A stretch of 64,000 nt of DNA from NCBI GenBank assembly GCA_001566295.1, contig KQ964261.1, positions 310,001-374,000 of the forward strand. Reading direction: 5' to 3'. Shown here one piece after another: positions 46,336-57,843 of the stretch. Source of the stretch: Microdochium bolleyi. Taxonomy: Eukaryota > Ascomycota > Sordariomycetes > Xylariales > Microdochiaceae. The notes under the pieces were generated by a model. The model did no database searches. It saw only the letters and a list, made by a program, of their open reading frames with translations, and was not told the DNA's origin. Within the stretch, counting starts at the first letter, position 1. Every line of letters starts with the position of its first letter. Both the position numbers and the translations under genes were made by a program.

Positions 46336-47252
46336 ATGCCGGACTTCACAGACCCCAGGCTCTTCCCCTCGTTCTACGAGCTGCCACCGGCACCAGCCTC
46401 CTCAGACTCTCCACCCTCCCCAGCCGGGGGAGGAGACGGAGACGAGTCACCGTGGTACCTCCTCGCCCAGGTCAAGGAGAACATGACCATCACGCAGCCC
46501 ACGCTCATCGTGACGGATCGGACGGGTGTGGATTTCGCGCTGCTGTTCGAGGACAGGGGCAAGAACCTCAAGAGCTTCAAGAAGACGTACACGGTCGTGA
46601 TCCCCCGCGCGAGGAGGACGGATCGCGAGGAGGTGGGCAAAAAGGGGATTGTGCGGGTTGAGAAGGGGGACGGAGAGGGGGTCAAGGTATGTGTTTCTTT
46701 CTCCTATTCTTGCTTTTTCGATTTTCAACTTGTTTCCGAGTGAAATGTGTATGTGTATGCGTGTGTGTGGCTCACGAGGAGATTTACTCTGGAAGTGTGT
46801 TAAGGGCGCTCTGAGACTGACTTGAAGGGGAACACCACAGGTCATATCAGGCCGTCTAGCCCGCGTGCTCGAGCTGGGAAAGCTCCTGGACAGCGGCGCC
46901 CTGGGAAAGCGCTGCGGCTCGTGTGGCAAGGGCGGCGGCACGGAGGACGACGGTGCGACGACGGCGACTACGCTGTCAAGGTGTCTTGGGTGCGGAATCG
47001 CAGTATATTGCAGCAAGGTATGCTCACTTTTTCTCCACTCACAGACACACTGCTCTCTTATCCAGGCTCTTTGATAAACAGAGCTTGGACGACATCTGCA
47101 GGGTGAAAGCAGAAGTTCTGTAGAAGATCAAGGCCTGTCGCTGACCATCATTTGCGTGATCAATCTAGGAATGCCAGGCAGTGAGCTGGAACGAGCTGGA
47201 CCACAAGTCGAACTGCAAGGTCCTGAGGGCCGTCGAGACGACGTGGAGCTGA
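46336..47252 (+). CDS. MYND-type zinc finger protein
   Basis: Three exons, 46336-46686, 46841-47017 and 47169-47252, giving 203 residues. Introns are 154 and 151 nt, long for this window. Residues 1-117 form an N-terminal domain (SPWYLLAQVKENMTITQPTL, then VDFALLFEDRGKNLKSFKK). The MYND finger follows: CGSC, CLGC, YCSK-EC formed across the second splice, and HKSNC. These supply the seven Cys and one His that bind two zinc ions. A short Gly/Thr-rich loop separates the first and second Cys pairs. MYND domains mediate protein-protein contacts, usually through Pro-rich ligands. It resembles the small fungal MYND proteins with an N-terminal accessory domain; the partner is unknown. The protein ends 11 residues after the last zinc ligand. 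Confidence 0.88.
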
Positions 47253-48305
47253 GGCTTTATTAATGATCCAGGAGCTCTTCAGATGTGTCCGGAAGAGCAG
47301 AAACCTGGCAACGTCTCACTTTCCATTTCTAGCCTTTCTGTTGAGCGGCACAGGACCTGCAACTTATGATAGCGTCGCTATATCATCATTATTTACTATT
47401 TTTGGAAGTGGAAGGAGTGAGGTTCTGCATGCTCATCTGAGATGACGCCAGCAGCGCCGGAGAAGCATTCCCGAAAATAGTTGGGGAGCGCCCACCACAA
47501 GCCGCGGGGTACGGACTGGGGTTACTGGGATCCTTCTACAGTATCAGTGGCGATCGGGCTGGCAAAAAGCTTCTCAGGGGAGGCCAGCGTGCATCTCAGA
47601 TGTAAAAATGTAATTGACCCCAAAGAACAAGATCGGATGCCGTGAACTCGTGAAAGTGTGGCTTCTGGCACCTACATGCCGCCCAGGTCGAGCGGAGAGG
47701 GTTGCGCGGTTCCGGTCAGCTAATGGAGCTTCCAACCAGAAGATGTCTGCAAACTGATTCCCTCCCGACCTCGACCGTTGCCATGCGAAGACGTCCTGCA
47801 TGCAGATACCCAGAAGTACCTTGCCGGGTCAGCAGCATAAATCTATTCTTGTCACAAATTTTCCATGTTCGTGACATGACGGGTGAAGACAAGACCTCTG
47901 GTCAGGCCCGCCGGGCTGTCATGCTGTACCCCAAGATCCAGGAGCTCCGGGCGCTGGTGTGGGGGGCGGCCGCTTTCCCCTCATTTCTACCCCGGATCCG
48001 CCAGTTTGGCAAGCGTTTTCCGGCACGGGGCAGGTTGGGGTAGATCGCGGCCGCCTGTGTCGTACTGTACTTAATATCACGGTTATGCCTCGGCAGTTCC
48101 AGTACCTGAGCTGTGAAACTTCGTGCCTGTACTTCGCTTGCAACTTTGATATCCCAGCCCGCCTGTCTGTGTCTCTGAACAAGCCTGTTTAAGCTCTGTG
48201 CGGCAGCCTCGACAAACGGTCTTGGAACCTTCCGTATCTAGAACGACAGCATCGACACACAACAACGGCACAAAATACTTCCGAGAAACGGCACCAGCAA
48301 CAAAG
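47253..48305. other. Intergenic region between the MYND gene and the esterase
   Basis: No supported gene; the longest frame (47702-48043, plus) opens at TTG. It should contain the MYND gene 3' UTR and the esterase promoter. Confidence 0.45.
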
Positions 48306-49659
48306 ATGGTCTACCTCAAACCCACGCCCGAGTACACCGACACCTCCTCGCCCTTCACCCCGGGGCGCCGGAACGGGCACTACTCGGAGCGCGACCCGGC
48401 GTGGGCGGTCATGGAGGGCGTCGTCGAGCAGGCCATGACGCCGATGTGGGCACCCGAGGTGTCCATCGAGGACTTTAAGAAGTCGTGGCTCGCGTCCCCT
48501 TTGGCCCTGCCGAGCGGCTGCCCGGAGCCTGGCAAGGGAGTCGTCATCACGCAGGAGACAGCGACCGTCCGGGACGGCGCGCAGGTCGGGCTGCAGGTGT
48601 ACAGGGCGCCGAACATGACGACGAAGGACGCGGCCCTCGTGTACAGGATACACAGCGGCGGGTGGGTCGTGTGCGGGCACGAGGTCGAGGAGGGCGAGAA
48701 CCGGTCCATCGGGGCGCTGGGGAATGTCGTGGTCGTCAGTGTGGATTTCAGGATGTAAGTGTTCTTTCTTTCTTCGGTCTCTTGTCGAGGCAGGCATGTT
48801 TTTTTTTCACGGGGGTTCGGAACTAACAACTTCTTCATTTCTGCGGCTACCAGGGCTCCCGAGCACAAGTTCCCCATTCCGCTGAACGACGCATACGACG
48901 GTCTGAAATGGGTATGTTTGGTTATTTTACCTCTCTCGGCTCCTCGTCTTCAATTCCACACAGAGTAAAAGAATGCCACTGACAGCGCACCTCCGCGACA
49001 AAGTGCAAGGCCAACGCGTCCAAGCTGGGCATAAACCCCGAGAAGATCATCCTCGTCGGCAACAGCGGCGGCGGGAACCTGGCCGCCGTCGTGGCGCTGC
49101 AGGCCCGCGACGAAGGGCTCACGGGCATCCGCGCCATCAACCTGGGCTTCCCCGCGACGTGCCACCCCAAGTTCTTCGACCAGGTGCCGGACAGGGACAA
49201 CTACGAGCTGCTGAGCTACCGCCAGAACGAGAAGGTCGGGATCGTCAACGCGCTGCGCATGGAGTTCTTCTGGGACGCGTACCTCGACGAGAAGGACCGC
49301 AGGCCCGACTGGCGGCACTCGCCGCTGCTGTCCGACAATCTCAAGGGGTTGCCTCCGCTGAGTGAGTGTTTTTCTTTTCTTTGCTTGTACTCGTTGAAGA
49401 GTTTGCGACAGGGCCGAGAGCAGACATGGAGACTGACAAAAACATGTGCTATTCAACAGGATTCACCTGCGCTGGCTGCGACCCGCTCCGCGACGAAGGC
49501 ATCGCGTTCGCGGAGGCGTGCAAGGCCGCGGGCAACGACGTCTCGCTGAAGGTGTACGGCGGCTTGCCGCACTGCCTGTACTTCTTCCCGACGGCGTTCG
49601 CGCAGGTGGACGAGTACTACAGCACGCTGCTCGAGTTCATCCGCAAGTATGCGGCATGA
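48306..49659 (+). CDS. HSL-type alpha/beta hydrolase (esterase/lipase)
   Basis: Four exons: 48306-48754, 48854-48911, 48986-49361 and 49460-49659, giving 360 residues. The order of motifs is that of hormone-sensitive-lipase-like esterases: YRIHSGGWVVCGHEVEEG, VVVVSVDFRMAPEHKFPIPLNDAYDGLKW across two splices, the nucleophile elbow ILVGNSGGGNLA, CDPLRDEG with the aspartate, and GLPHCLY with the histidine. The usual oxyanion motif HGGG reads HSGG here. The nucleophile motif is GNSGG rather than GDSAGG. There is no signal peptide, so it is probably cytosolic. The substrate is unknown; enzymes of this type cut short-chain esters and lactones or deacetylate metabolites. Confidence 0.9.
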
Positions 49660-50267
49660 CGGGGGAATGGGTAGAGTACCTTAATGTTTTTTGATAGAGT
49701 TATATATGAACGCCAATGTCTTCGCTGCGGACGTCTAGACTATTGGTCCCGTACTTATCGGTCATGTTCAGGGATATCGCCTCGAATGGAGTAGATATGA
49801 GTGACATCTCCAGGTGGACACATTGCTGGCTGACAGATTCACATGCTGCACACGAGGGAGGCTGGCGGCGTGTAAGTCGATCCGTCTAGGCACAACGAGG
49901 ACAGGGGTGCGGCTAGCGCGGGGCAGCTCCCTGGCGCATCCAGCGCTGTTTCAAGCTGCTGATGGTGGGGATCTTGACAATGTGTTCACTCTTCCAAGGC
50001 TCGTCCCAACATCCACGCCCACCGCGACGCGACGAGTACCGGGCTCGTCACAGGCGATACCGACAGCGACAACGAGCCCTGAACAAGAGTCCCGGGAACC
50101 CAGTGTCCTGCCTGGAGCACTACACGCCAGCCTCTGAGCTTCAGGTCCTGGCACCCCTCCTTATCAACCACTGCGCTGCCCAAACCTCGATCGAGCTGAA
50201 ATAGTCGCAACGCCTCCCCGACACTTCTAATCCGTAGCCTGTCCGCCAGGGCCAGCACTGTCCGATC
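49660..50267 (+). promoter_or_regulatory. Promoter and leader of the Cex1/SCYL1 gene
   Basis: About 600 bp between the esterase stop and the next start on the same strand. The first part is A/T-richer, as expected for a 3' UTR. No other gene is seen. Confidence 0.4.
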
Positions 50268-52739
50268 ATGAACTTCCTCAAGTCTGCGGTGGCCTCGGCC
50301 ATCGAACGCGGCCCGCCCTTCCCCTACAACTTTGGCGACAAGGTCGACGTCGACGCCTCGATATGGACGCTCTACAACGGCACCCGCCGCGAGGACGGCT
50401 CCGACTGCAGCATCTTCTCGTTCGACTGCGTCGCCAGCAAGTCGCGCCTGCCCTTGGCCAAGAACGCCCTCAAGAAGCTGCGCACGATGCGGCACCCGGG
50501 CGTCATCAAGGTCCTCGACGCCGTCGAGACCGACACGTACATCTACATCGCCACCGAGCGCCTCGTGCCCCTGCGCTGGCACGTCAAGCGGAAAAGCCTG
50601 AGCCCGGAGACGATCAAATGGGGCCTGCACAGCGTCGCGCGCACCGTCAAGTTCATCAACGACGAAGGGTCCTCGATACACGGCAGCCTGCGCGCCGCGT
50701 CCATATATACCTCCGAGAGTGGCGAGTGGAAGCTCAGCGGGTTCGAGGTGCTCAGCAACGTCAAGGACGACGACGCCGTGATATACACGTACGGGAGCCT
50801 GGTGCCGGACTCCGGGCGGTACACGGCGCCCGAGATCGCGCGGTCGGGTTGGGACGCAATCAAGAAGAGCCCGCACACGGCGGTCGACAGCTACAACTTT
50901 GGCACGCTCATCTACGAGGTTTTCAACGGGGACTTCTCTGGGCCGGACCAAGCAGGACAGACAAAAAGCATCCCCCCAACAATGCATGCTAGCTACAAGA
51001 GGCTCGTCAACGCCAACCCAAAGGCGCGGATCACGGTCAAGGCGTTCCTAGAACTGGGCCAGCGAGCGGGCAGCTTCTTCGACTCCTCCCTCATCAAATT
51101 GACAGAAGGCATCGACAACCTGGGCGTCAAGACGGAGGAGGAGAGGGCAGAGTTCCTCGACGACCTGGACCAGGTGGAAGACGACTTCCCCGAGGACTTC
51201 TTCAAGATGAAGGTCCTCCCCGAGCTGCTCAAGTCCGTCGAGTACGGCGGCGGCGGGCCCAAAGCGCTCGGCGTGGTGATCAAGATCTCGACGAAGCTCA
51301 CCAACGACGACTTCGAGACACGCGTGCAGCCTGTCATCATCCGGCTCTTCGGGAACCCGGACCGCGCGATACGCGTGTGCCTCCTGGACAGCCTGCCCCT
51401 GATGATCGACCGCCTGCCGCAGAAGGTCGTCAACGACAAGATCTTCCCGCAGCTCGTCTCGGGCTTCACCGACGTCGCGCCCGTGGTGCGCGAGCAGACG
51501 CTCAAGAGCGTGCTCGTCGTCATCGGCAAGCTCTCGGACCGCACCGTCAACGGCGAGCTGCTCAAGTACCTCGCCAAGACGGCCAACGACGAGCAGCCCG
51601 GGATCCGCACCAACACGACCATCTGCCTGGGCAAGATCGCCAAGAACCTGTCGACCTCGACCCGCAGCAAGGTCCTCATCGCCGCGTTCTCGCGCTCCCT
51701 GCGCGACCCGTTCGTCCACGCGCGCAACGCCGCGCTCATGGCCCTCGCCGCGACGTCGGAGCACTTCTCCGACGAGGACTGCGCGGCCAAGCTGCTCCCC
51801 GCGATATGCCCCTCGCTTCTCGACAAGGAGAAGCTCGTGCGCGACCAGGCCGGCAAGGCGCTGGACGTGTACCTGGCCAAGATCCGCAAGGCCGCGGCCA
51901 AGATGCCCGACACGGTGCTCGCCCCCGCGGCGGCCAACGCGACGAGCGAGCCGGCCGGGCCGAGGATGAGCACGCCGCAGCCCAGCCAGGCCGCGTCGTG
52001 GGCCGGGTGGGCCATCTCGTCGTTCACAAACCAGATCTCGGCTGCGGCAGGGCAGATGGAGCAGAACGCGGCGGCGGCGGCGGCGGCGAGCAACGGAACG
52101 TCGGCACCGTCGTCGACACCCGCATCCCCGTCCCTCGCGGCTGGCGGTGGGAAGCCCAGCATGTCCGCCTCTGCCTCGGCGTCTGCGTCCGCGCTGCACA
52201 GACAGGCCATCAGGTCCCCGCAGCCGTCGTCGCTGTCTCTGGCCTCCCCGCCGCCGGGCAGCGTGGACGACTACTTCAAGGACCCCGCCGCCGAAGACGA
52301 CGCCTACGACGACCAGGACGCCGCGGACTTTGGCGACGCTTGGGGCGACATGGGCGACATGGACGACGACGGCGGGGTGAGCACGCCCAACGGCACCAGC
52401 ACCAGCACCAGCAAGACCACCAAGTCTGCAGCGATGAAGAAGAGCACGACGACGACAACGTCGAGCATCGGCGCCGCGGGCGTCGACGACGGCTCGGAGC
52501 CCGACTTTGCGGGCTGGCTGGCCGCGCAGTCGCAGAAGAACAAGGCCGGCGGTGGCGGGAAGAAGCCGCTCCCCAAGGGTCTGAGTGGCAAGGCATCGAC
52601 GTCGACGTCGACGCTGGGCGCGAAGAAGACAGCAGGAGGGGGGGCCAGTGCGAAGCCGAAGCCCGTCGTTGCCAAGAAGATTGATATGAAGCCGAAGGAT
52701 ACCGGGGATGATGACGACGGGTGGGGCGACGGGTGGTAG
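50268..52739 (+). CDS. CEX1: SCYL1/Cex1-type pseudokinase with HEAT repeats
   Basis: A single-exon gene of 823 residues. Residues about 20-260 form a kinase-like domain without catalytic residues: the HRD position reads IHGSL and the DFG position reads SGFE. The APE (YTAPEIARSG) and following helices remain. From about residue 290 to 560 there are HEAT repeats (RVQPVIIRLFGNPDRAIRVC, then GFTDVAPVVREQTLKSVLVVI). The remainder is Ala/Ser-rich with two acidic tryptophan clusters, DFGDAWGDMGDMDDD near residue 690 and the terminal DDDDGWGDGW. SCYL1 and yeast Cex1 bind COPI coatomer and have been linked to Golgi-ER traffic and tRNA export. The acidic W motifs would suit binding to the delta-COP mu-homology domain, which recognises W-x-W in acidic context. 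Function in this organism is inferred. Confidence 0.92.
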   Translation: MNFLKSAVASAIERGPPFPYNFGDKVDVDASIWTLYNGTRREDGSDCSIFSFDCVASKSRLPLAKNALKKLRTMRHPGVIKVLDAVETDTYIYIATERLVPLRWHVKRKSLSPETIKWGLHSVARTVKFINDEGSSIHGSLRAASIYTSESGEWKLSGFEVLSNVKDDDAVIYTYGSLVPDSGRYTAPEIARSGWDAIKKSPHTAVDSYNFGTLIYEVFNGDFSGPDQAGQTKSIPPTMHASYKRLVNANPKARITVKAFLELGQRAGSFFDSSLIKLTEGIDNLGVKTEEERAEFLDDLDQVEDDFPEDFFKMKVLPELLKSVEYGGGGPKALGVVIKISTKLTNDDFETRVQPVIIRLFGNPDRAIRVCLLDSLPLMIDRLPQKVVNDKIFPQLVSGFTDVAPVVREQTLKSVLVVIGKLSDRTVNGELLKYLAKTANDEQPGIRTNTTICLGKIAKNLSTSTRSKVLIAAFSRSLRDPFVHARNAALMALAATSEHFSDEDCAAKLLPAICPSLLDKEKLVRDQAGKALDVYLAKIRKAAAKMPDTVLAPAAANATSEPAGPRMSTPQPSQAASWAGWAISSFTNQISAAAGQMEQNAAAAAAASNGTSAPSSTPASPSLAAGGGKPSMSASASASASALHRQAIRSPQPSSLSLASPPPGSVDDYFKDPAAEDDAYDDQDAADFGDAWGDMGDMDDDGGVSTPNGTSTSTSKTTKSAAMKKSTTTTTSSIGAAGVDDGSEPDFAGWLAAQSQKNKAGGGGKKPLPKGLSGKASTSTSTLGAKKTAGGGASAKPKPVVAKKIDMKPKDTGDDDDGWGDGW

Positions 52740-52954
52740 TCGTGGCCGGTGACGGTGATCGGGGTGGAGAGGGGGGAAAGTAGCAAAGGGCTGTGTGTCA
52801 GGAACGATAAGTCTGCATGGCGGGAGAGGGGATTTAGAGCAGAGATTGAGTTACATATATACCCTAGATATCTAAGCGCTGTTGGAACTAAGCCCTTGCT
52901 TGCCTCGAAGTTTGGTAATTGTTGTCAAGGCCTAGCTCTCCGTTCCGAGCGATA

Positions 52955-55679
52955 TCAGTATCGCTCAATGATCCACGTCCGTCGCTCCTCGGCGCTCATG
53001 CCTGCCATGAAGTCGATCTCGGCTTTCTTGACTCTCACATATCTCTCCACAAACTCGTTGCTCGCGAGGAACTTGGACTTCTCCTGCTCCTCTTCAAGCG
53101 CGCGTAGAGCCTCGCCGAGATCCGCAGGGAGCATCTTGCTGATCCGCAGCTCAGCCATCTCCTGCGGCGTCAGCTTCGCCGGATCGCCGCTACAGTCGCC
53201 CCAGGACTTCACGCTCGTGCCTGTCCTGATGCCGTCGAGCCCTGCAGATATCACTGCCATCGCGGCGAAGTACGGGTTCGCGAGACCGTCCATGACCTTG
53301 AGCTCCCAGTGGCTCTCACCGTCGCACTTGCGCAAGGGCGCTTCCTTGTTCTGCGTGCCCCAGGTGACCCAGCGGCCGCCTGCCCAGAAGCTGTCGACCA
53401 TGCGCTCATAGCTGACCGGGTTGGGGTATGTGATGGCCAGGATAGCGCGGAGGTGATCGAGGATGCCACCGTAAAAGAAGTCGTACTTCTCCTGGGCGTC
53501 GGCCTTGCTGGTCTCCCTGGTTGCAACAGATAAGTGCATGTGGCATGCCGATCCACACGCCTGCCGGAAGGGCTTCGGATGTAGGGTCACCCTGAAACCA
53601 TGCCGGGCCGCCACAGACTCGACGATCTGTCTCGTGTGTAGTAGCGTATCGCATGCCTCCATGGGCGGGAGAGCCGGTAGAACGATCTCGTACTGACCTG
53701 GGGCACTCTCAGGGTGGAACATCTCGATGTTGATCTCTGCGAGGTCCAGGGCTTCCAGGATATCGTCCATCGCGGAGCTGAAGCTGCTCTCACGACCCCA
53801 GTCGGCAAGAACTCGAGACATCGACCACGCATGGCCATCGTTCGGGAGTAGCTGGTACTTCTCCTGTTCGTTCGAAGCATCCGTCGTTCTCTTCATGACG
53901 ACAAACTCAATCTCGAACCCCATCAAGAATGACAACCCCATGTCGGCAGCTCGTTCGAGTGCGTTGCGAAGCGAAGTCCGTGGGCACAAAGGCGTAGAAG
54001 TCCCATCCTCGGTAATGGTTCCAAAACAACTGGCGTGCCCCTTGACAGGCCCGGCTCTGAGTGTTGTCCAGTCCACCTGAAGCGTGTACATCCCTGTGGG
54101 TGCGACACCTGGCGCGGCCATGTCCATCTGTAGCAATCCGAGGGAGGCCTTTGTGATGGACACAGAGAAATTTTCATCCTGGCCGAGCTTGCGATACACT
54201 TCCTTGATCGGGACCAGTCTGCATCTTGAGCTGGATGTGTAGTCATGCCAGTAGATGCGTAGCCATTTGGCGTCCAGGGTACGGAGTTGTGCTATGATCG
54301 GGACTTGGACTCTCTGCGCGTCAGCTGCACTCTTCTTAAAAGTGGCAGAAGGCTCCGTGACAAAAGGGGCATCCACGGGAGTCGGATCTTGTAATTGCAG
54401 ATTATACAGCTTATTAGAGTTGTTGAAGAACATGTCCTCAACGAGTTGAATCGCCTGCGTCTGGCTGATATCGCCAGCATGCACAAGCTCCCCGATGACC
54501 TAAAAAGTGCCAGAGTCAGCAGAAGCACGGTGGAATTAAATCCGACAGAATCGAGCAACTCACAGATTTGAACACGGAGCGAGCTTGCACTGTAGCGAGA
54601 ACATATGTCTCGGGAAACCAGTGGCCATCAGTACTCCACAGTATCTTCGTCCATGGGCACACCTCGAGGATCTGCCTCAAGATCGCGTCCTGGCCATGGC
54701 GGCTGACCATGGGAAAGACCTCCCCGATATCCGCGTAGACGTTTGCGTAGTGGGCCGCGAGATAGCCCATCTCCCTCGTCCACGGGTAGCCGCTGTGGAG
54801 CAGCACGATTGGCACCTTTGGATAATCGCGTATGAACTCCTGGAGGTGGGAAGGGGAAGACCGTGTCAGGGTTATGTCGTTGTCACCAAGGCCGGTATGA
54901 AACTGGAATGGCTTCTTATGAGGACTTTCCTCGTCTGTGATAGCTTGTGCTGTCAAGTGCACGAAGAATTGGTTGACGAAAGGGTTGCGCAGTTTGTAAC
55001 GCTTTTTCGTGTTCTCCAACAGGTCAGTCTCAAGTGCCTTCCGGACCCGAGTCGTGTCGAGTTCGCAAAACTGTGAGATATCAAGGCCGCTCCTGTAGCA
55101 GATGATGGACTTGAAGCCGACAACTTCTGGATCTTGGACTGCCCCGTGGACTGCCTGCGTGAACGCGTCGATTATCTTCTCAACGTGCCACGCAGTGAGA
55201 CTGCAGTCTCTCATGGTCCCTGGGTGCTCTGCATAGCGCCGCTTGATGAGGAACTCTGCCAGCGCCTCGATGCGGACGATGCGCTTGCACTTGCTGCGCG
55301 TGAACTGGTCGTGCCACGAGTACTCGTAGATCTGCTCTGGATTGTCGAGGCCATCATCAAGAAGGAGCGTCTCGATCCCCCCCAGGCACTTTCTCGTCCA
55401 CGCCTCCGGATCTGTGCTGCGGATCTGCTGGATGCTGGCTTCCACATGGGCCCAGTTGTCATTGCATCCGAGCATGGAAGCCAGCTGTCTGGTGGCTCGA
55501 AGATGCGGTAGGCTGTTAGGATGCTCGGCAAGTGCATCTCCGTGAGCCTCGCTTGCGATCGACAACAGCGGGTACTTGTTGAGATACTCTGGCCTCAGCA
55601 ATGGGTGTGCGTGGTTGTCGATAATTGGACATTTATCAATGGCCTTATAAAGCCGATCGAGACCTTCGTGAGGTGGCAT
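52955..55679 (-). CDS. FluG-type fusion: amidohydrolase plus glutamine-synthetase-like domain
   Basis: Two exons on the minus strand, 55679-54564 and 54499-52955, with a 64-nt intron (GTGAGT donor, TTTTTAG acceptor), giving 886 residues (A. nidulans FluG is about 865). The first ATG gives MPPHEGLDRLYKAIDKCPII; the frame runs 16 codons further only to a TTG. The N-terminal amidohydrolase half has IIDNHAHPL, LLHSGYPWTREMGYLAA and WSTDGHWFPETYVLA. The C-terminal glutamine-synthetase half has GFEIEFVVM, HPESAPGQYEIVLPA, FRQACGSACHMHLS, WVTWGTQNKEAPLR and DGLANPYFAAMAVI, so the ATP- and metal-binding frame of class I GS is recognisable. FluG is needed for an early extracellular signal of asexual development in A. 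nidulans. Sordariomycetes carry several paralogues, so orthology to FluG itself is not established. Confidence 0.9.
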
Positions 55680-56067
55680 CGCTTTTGAGATCGCAGTCAG
55701 ATGTGCGACTGTTGTCAGTGTGCTCAAGGGGCAATCGTCACATCAAGAGTCGTGACGAGAGATGAAAGAAAACCATGGCTGTCACAATGCGGTGAGCGTC
55801 TGACGAGGTGTGAGGAGTAAGAGTAAGCAAGGCATGCATTGCTACTGCCACGCGGAGCGGGAATGGCTGACTTCTGGGCGTCTGCAGCAGAGGTGCAGTG
55901 TGCCCCGACAGTGCTGCAGGTCTCGGTACTGCTGGCACGGCTGACGGTGCTTGCAACACGGCATACTTGCATGGCGTGATCCGGACAGGCCAAACCGCGC
56001 ACTGCACAATCAAGTCGGGGCATTCGGCGTGATATTGGCATCTTGTGCCGCTCCAACATGTCACGTC
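55680..56067. other. Intergenic region between LTP1 and the FluG-type gene
   Basis: A 388-bp region between two same-strand genes. It should contain the 3' end of the phosphatase mRNA and the promoter of the FluG-type gene. No gene is seen. Confidence 0.45.
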
Positions 56068-56808
56068 TCACGAGCTCTCGAGGAACTCCTCCCCACCATC
56101 CACATCCGGGAACTTCTCCCTCAGGAAGTTCAGCGAAAACCGGCGGCACTGCTCGTACGCCTTCTCGAACCCGTCGCGCCCGCCATAGTACGGATCCGAC
56201 ACGCGCTCCTTCTTGCCCGTGCCCGAGAACTCGCCAAACAGCATGACCTGCGCCTTGGCCCCGTCCTTGGCGCCGGGTCGCTTCGCCCACCGCTGCGCGT
56301 CCTCGAGATTGCTGTGGTCCATGCAGAAGATGTAGTCAAAGTTCTGGAAGTCGCTGGTCCGGAGCTGTGGGCGTGCGTGTGTAGTTTGGTCAGTATCTCT
56401 TCATGGCAGGGCGGGGTGAGAGCAGCGCCGACGGGTTCCGTGGAGGCTCATGTGAAGGCAGCGAGGCGTACCGTCCGTGCTGCGTGCGTGTAATCCGTGA
56501 TCCCATGATCCTCAAGCGTGCTCATTGTCCGCGAGTCGGGCTCGTCCCCAGTCTGTCCATCCGTCAGTCATACTCCCCGTCCACCTCGTGGAGCCACGGC
56601 GCGGAAGGTGAAAAGAAGGGCAGCATACATGATATCCTCCCGTTCCGCAACTATCGACAGTCCCAATGTGTTCCCGGTACGGCGACCCCTCGCCGAGCGC
56701 CAGGTGCCGAAACACCCCCTCACCCATTGTCGACCGGCATATGTTGCCCAGGCAGACGAACAGCACTGAGACCTTCTCTCCGCTCCCGCCCTCGTTTGGT
56801 GGCGCCAT
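56068..56808 (-). CDS. LTP1: Low-molecular-weight protein tyrosine phosphatase
   Basis: Three exons on the minus strand: 56808-56629, 56552-56472 and 56364-56068, giving 185 residues. The P-loop CLGNICRS (C19 to R25, with S26) is the CX5R(S) active site. Splicing restores GYHTGDEPDSRT and DYTHAARTLRTSDFQNFDYI, both conserved in the family. The general acid aspartate is D144 in VSDPYYGG. It is somewhat longer than the usual 155-160 residues, mainly through a KRPGAKDGAKAQ-type loop. It dephosphorylates tyrosine in small proteins or peptides in the cytosol. All catalytic residues are present. Confidence 0.94.
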
Positions 56809-57843
56809 TGCTTCCTCGTTCGTGGATTGTCGTCTGCGTGCGGGTTTGAGGACTGGTCCGTCTCACTGCGGAGGAATTGCTGCTGGTGTTGCGCGAGCGC
56901 CTTCTTGGTCTTGGGAGCTGGAGCTGCCTACCGGTGGAAGAATGCGGGGCGAGCTTGTCGTGTCAGTGAGCTTTATGCGGGTTGTCTCTATTCGCCAACA
57001 GTGATCGTCCTCCGATGGCACTTATTGTGAGAAGGGTTAGGGAGGAAGTGAAAGAGTCATTCTCGCGCGGCGTGTCGATCGTTGCGTATGGTCCAATATG
57101 ACGACGGCCCACCCCACCTTGGCCGCTGCCCCGAACGCAGAGTTGGGAGGGCTGCATGAACAATCGCATTCAGCATTGCAAGTCAATTCCCGTAAAGTGC
57201 AATTCGTGTACACCGACCACATCGAGTTGGAGATGGGCAAGAAGATTTGAGACAATCAATTCTCATGTTTGTCATTCACTATCTAGCTGTGCCTCGTGCA
57301 GGCTCGGCAATACAAGTCCAAATCCAAGACTCCCCAACAACGGCACAAGATGCATCCACAAGGTTCATAAGTGCAATGCGACCTTGTGCCGTCGCGGATC
57401 CGGCAACGCGGAGAGGCCTTTGCGAGGCCAGACAATAGCACTCGCAGCCGTCATTGTGACAGCGAGCAAGTTGCTGTTGCCATCTCGGTGACTGGAGAAA
57501 TAAACAGGAAGATCCTTCAACGCCAGTGTCAGAACCCGACGTGGCGAGAATCTGTTCTCAAGAAGTGAACATCCTCCGACACGGGCTCGAAGACCCTCCA
57601 AAAAGTCGAAAACAAACAACGCGAACAAGGACAGGACACCGGAAACAAGCCATGAATGCGGAACAGAACACCCCGAAGCCTTCCGACAGTCCTCGGACAA
57701 GTCGAAATCAGCTAGCGAGGCTGAATGCAGTCGTACGGCGCCCTGGAGAAGATCAACCACTCCAGTGCAATGGTCGTAATGAGAAAGGAAGTGATGAATA
57801 ATGAACGTGTGATCGTGAGGCGTAGAGAAAATCGAAGAGCCAT
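56809..57843. other. Intergenic region between the Q-rich gene and LTP1
   Basis: About 1 kb that should hold the Q-rich gene 3' UTR and the LTP1 promoter. A 131-codon minus-strand frame (57365-57760) opens at GTG and has no family signature. No gene is supported. Confidence 0.45.

Noticed and set aside
51048..52199. Long minus-strand frame (383 codons) over the Cex1 gene
   Set aside because: A shadow of GC-rich Cex1 codons; it is Arg/Gly-rich and has no domain.
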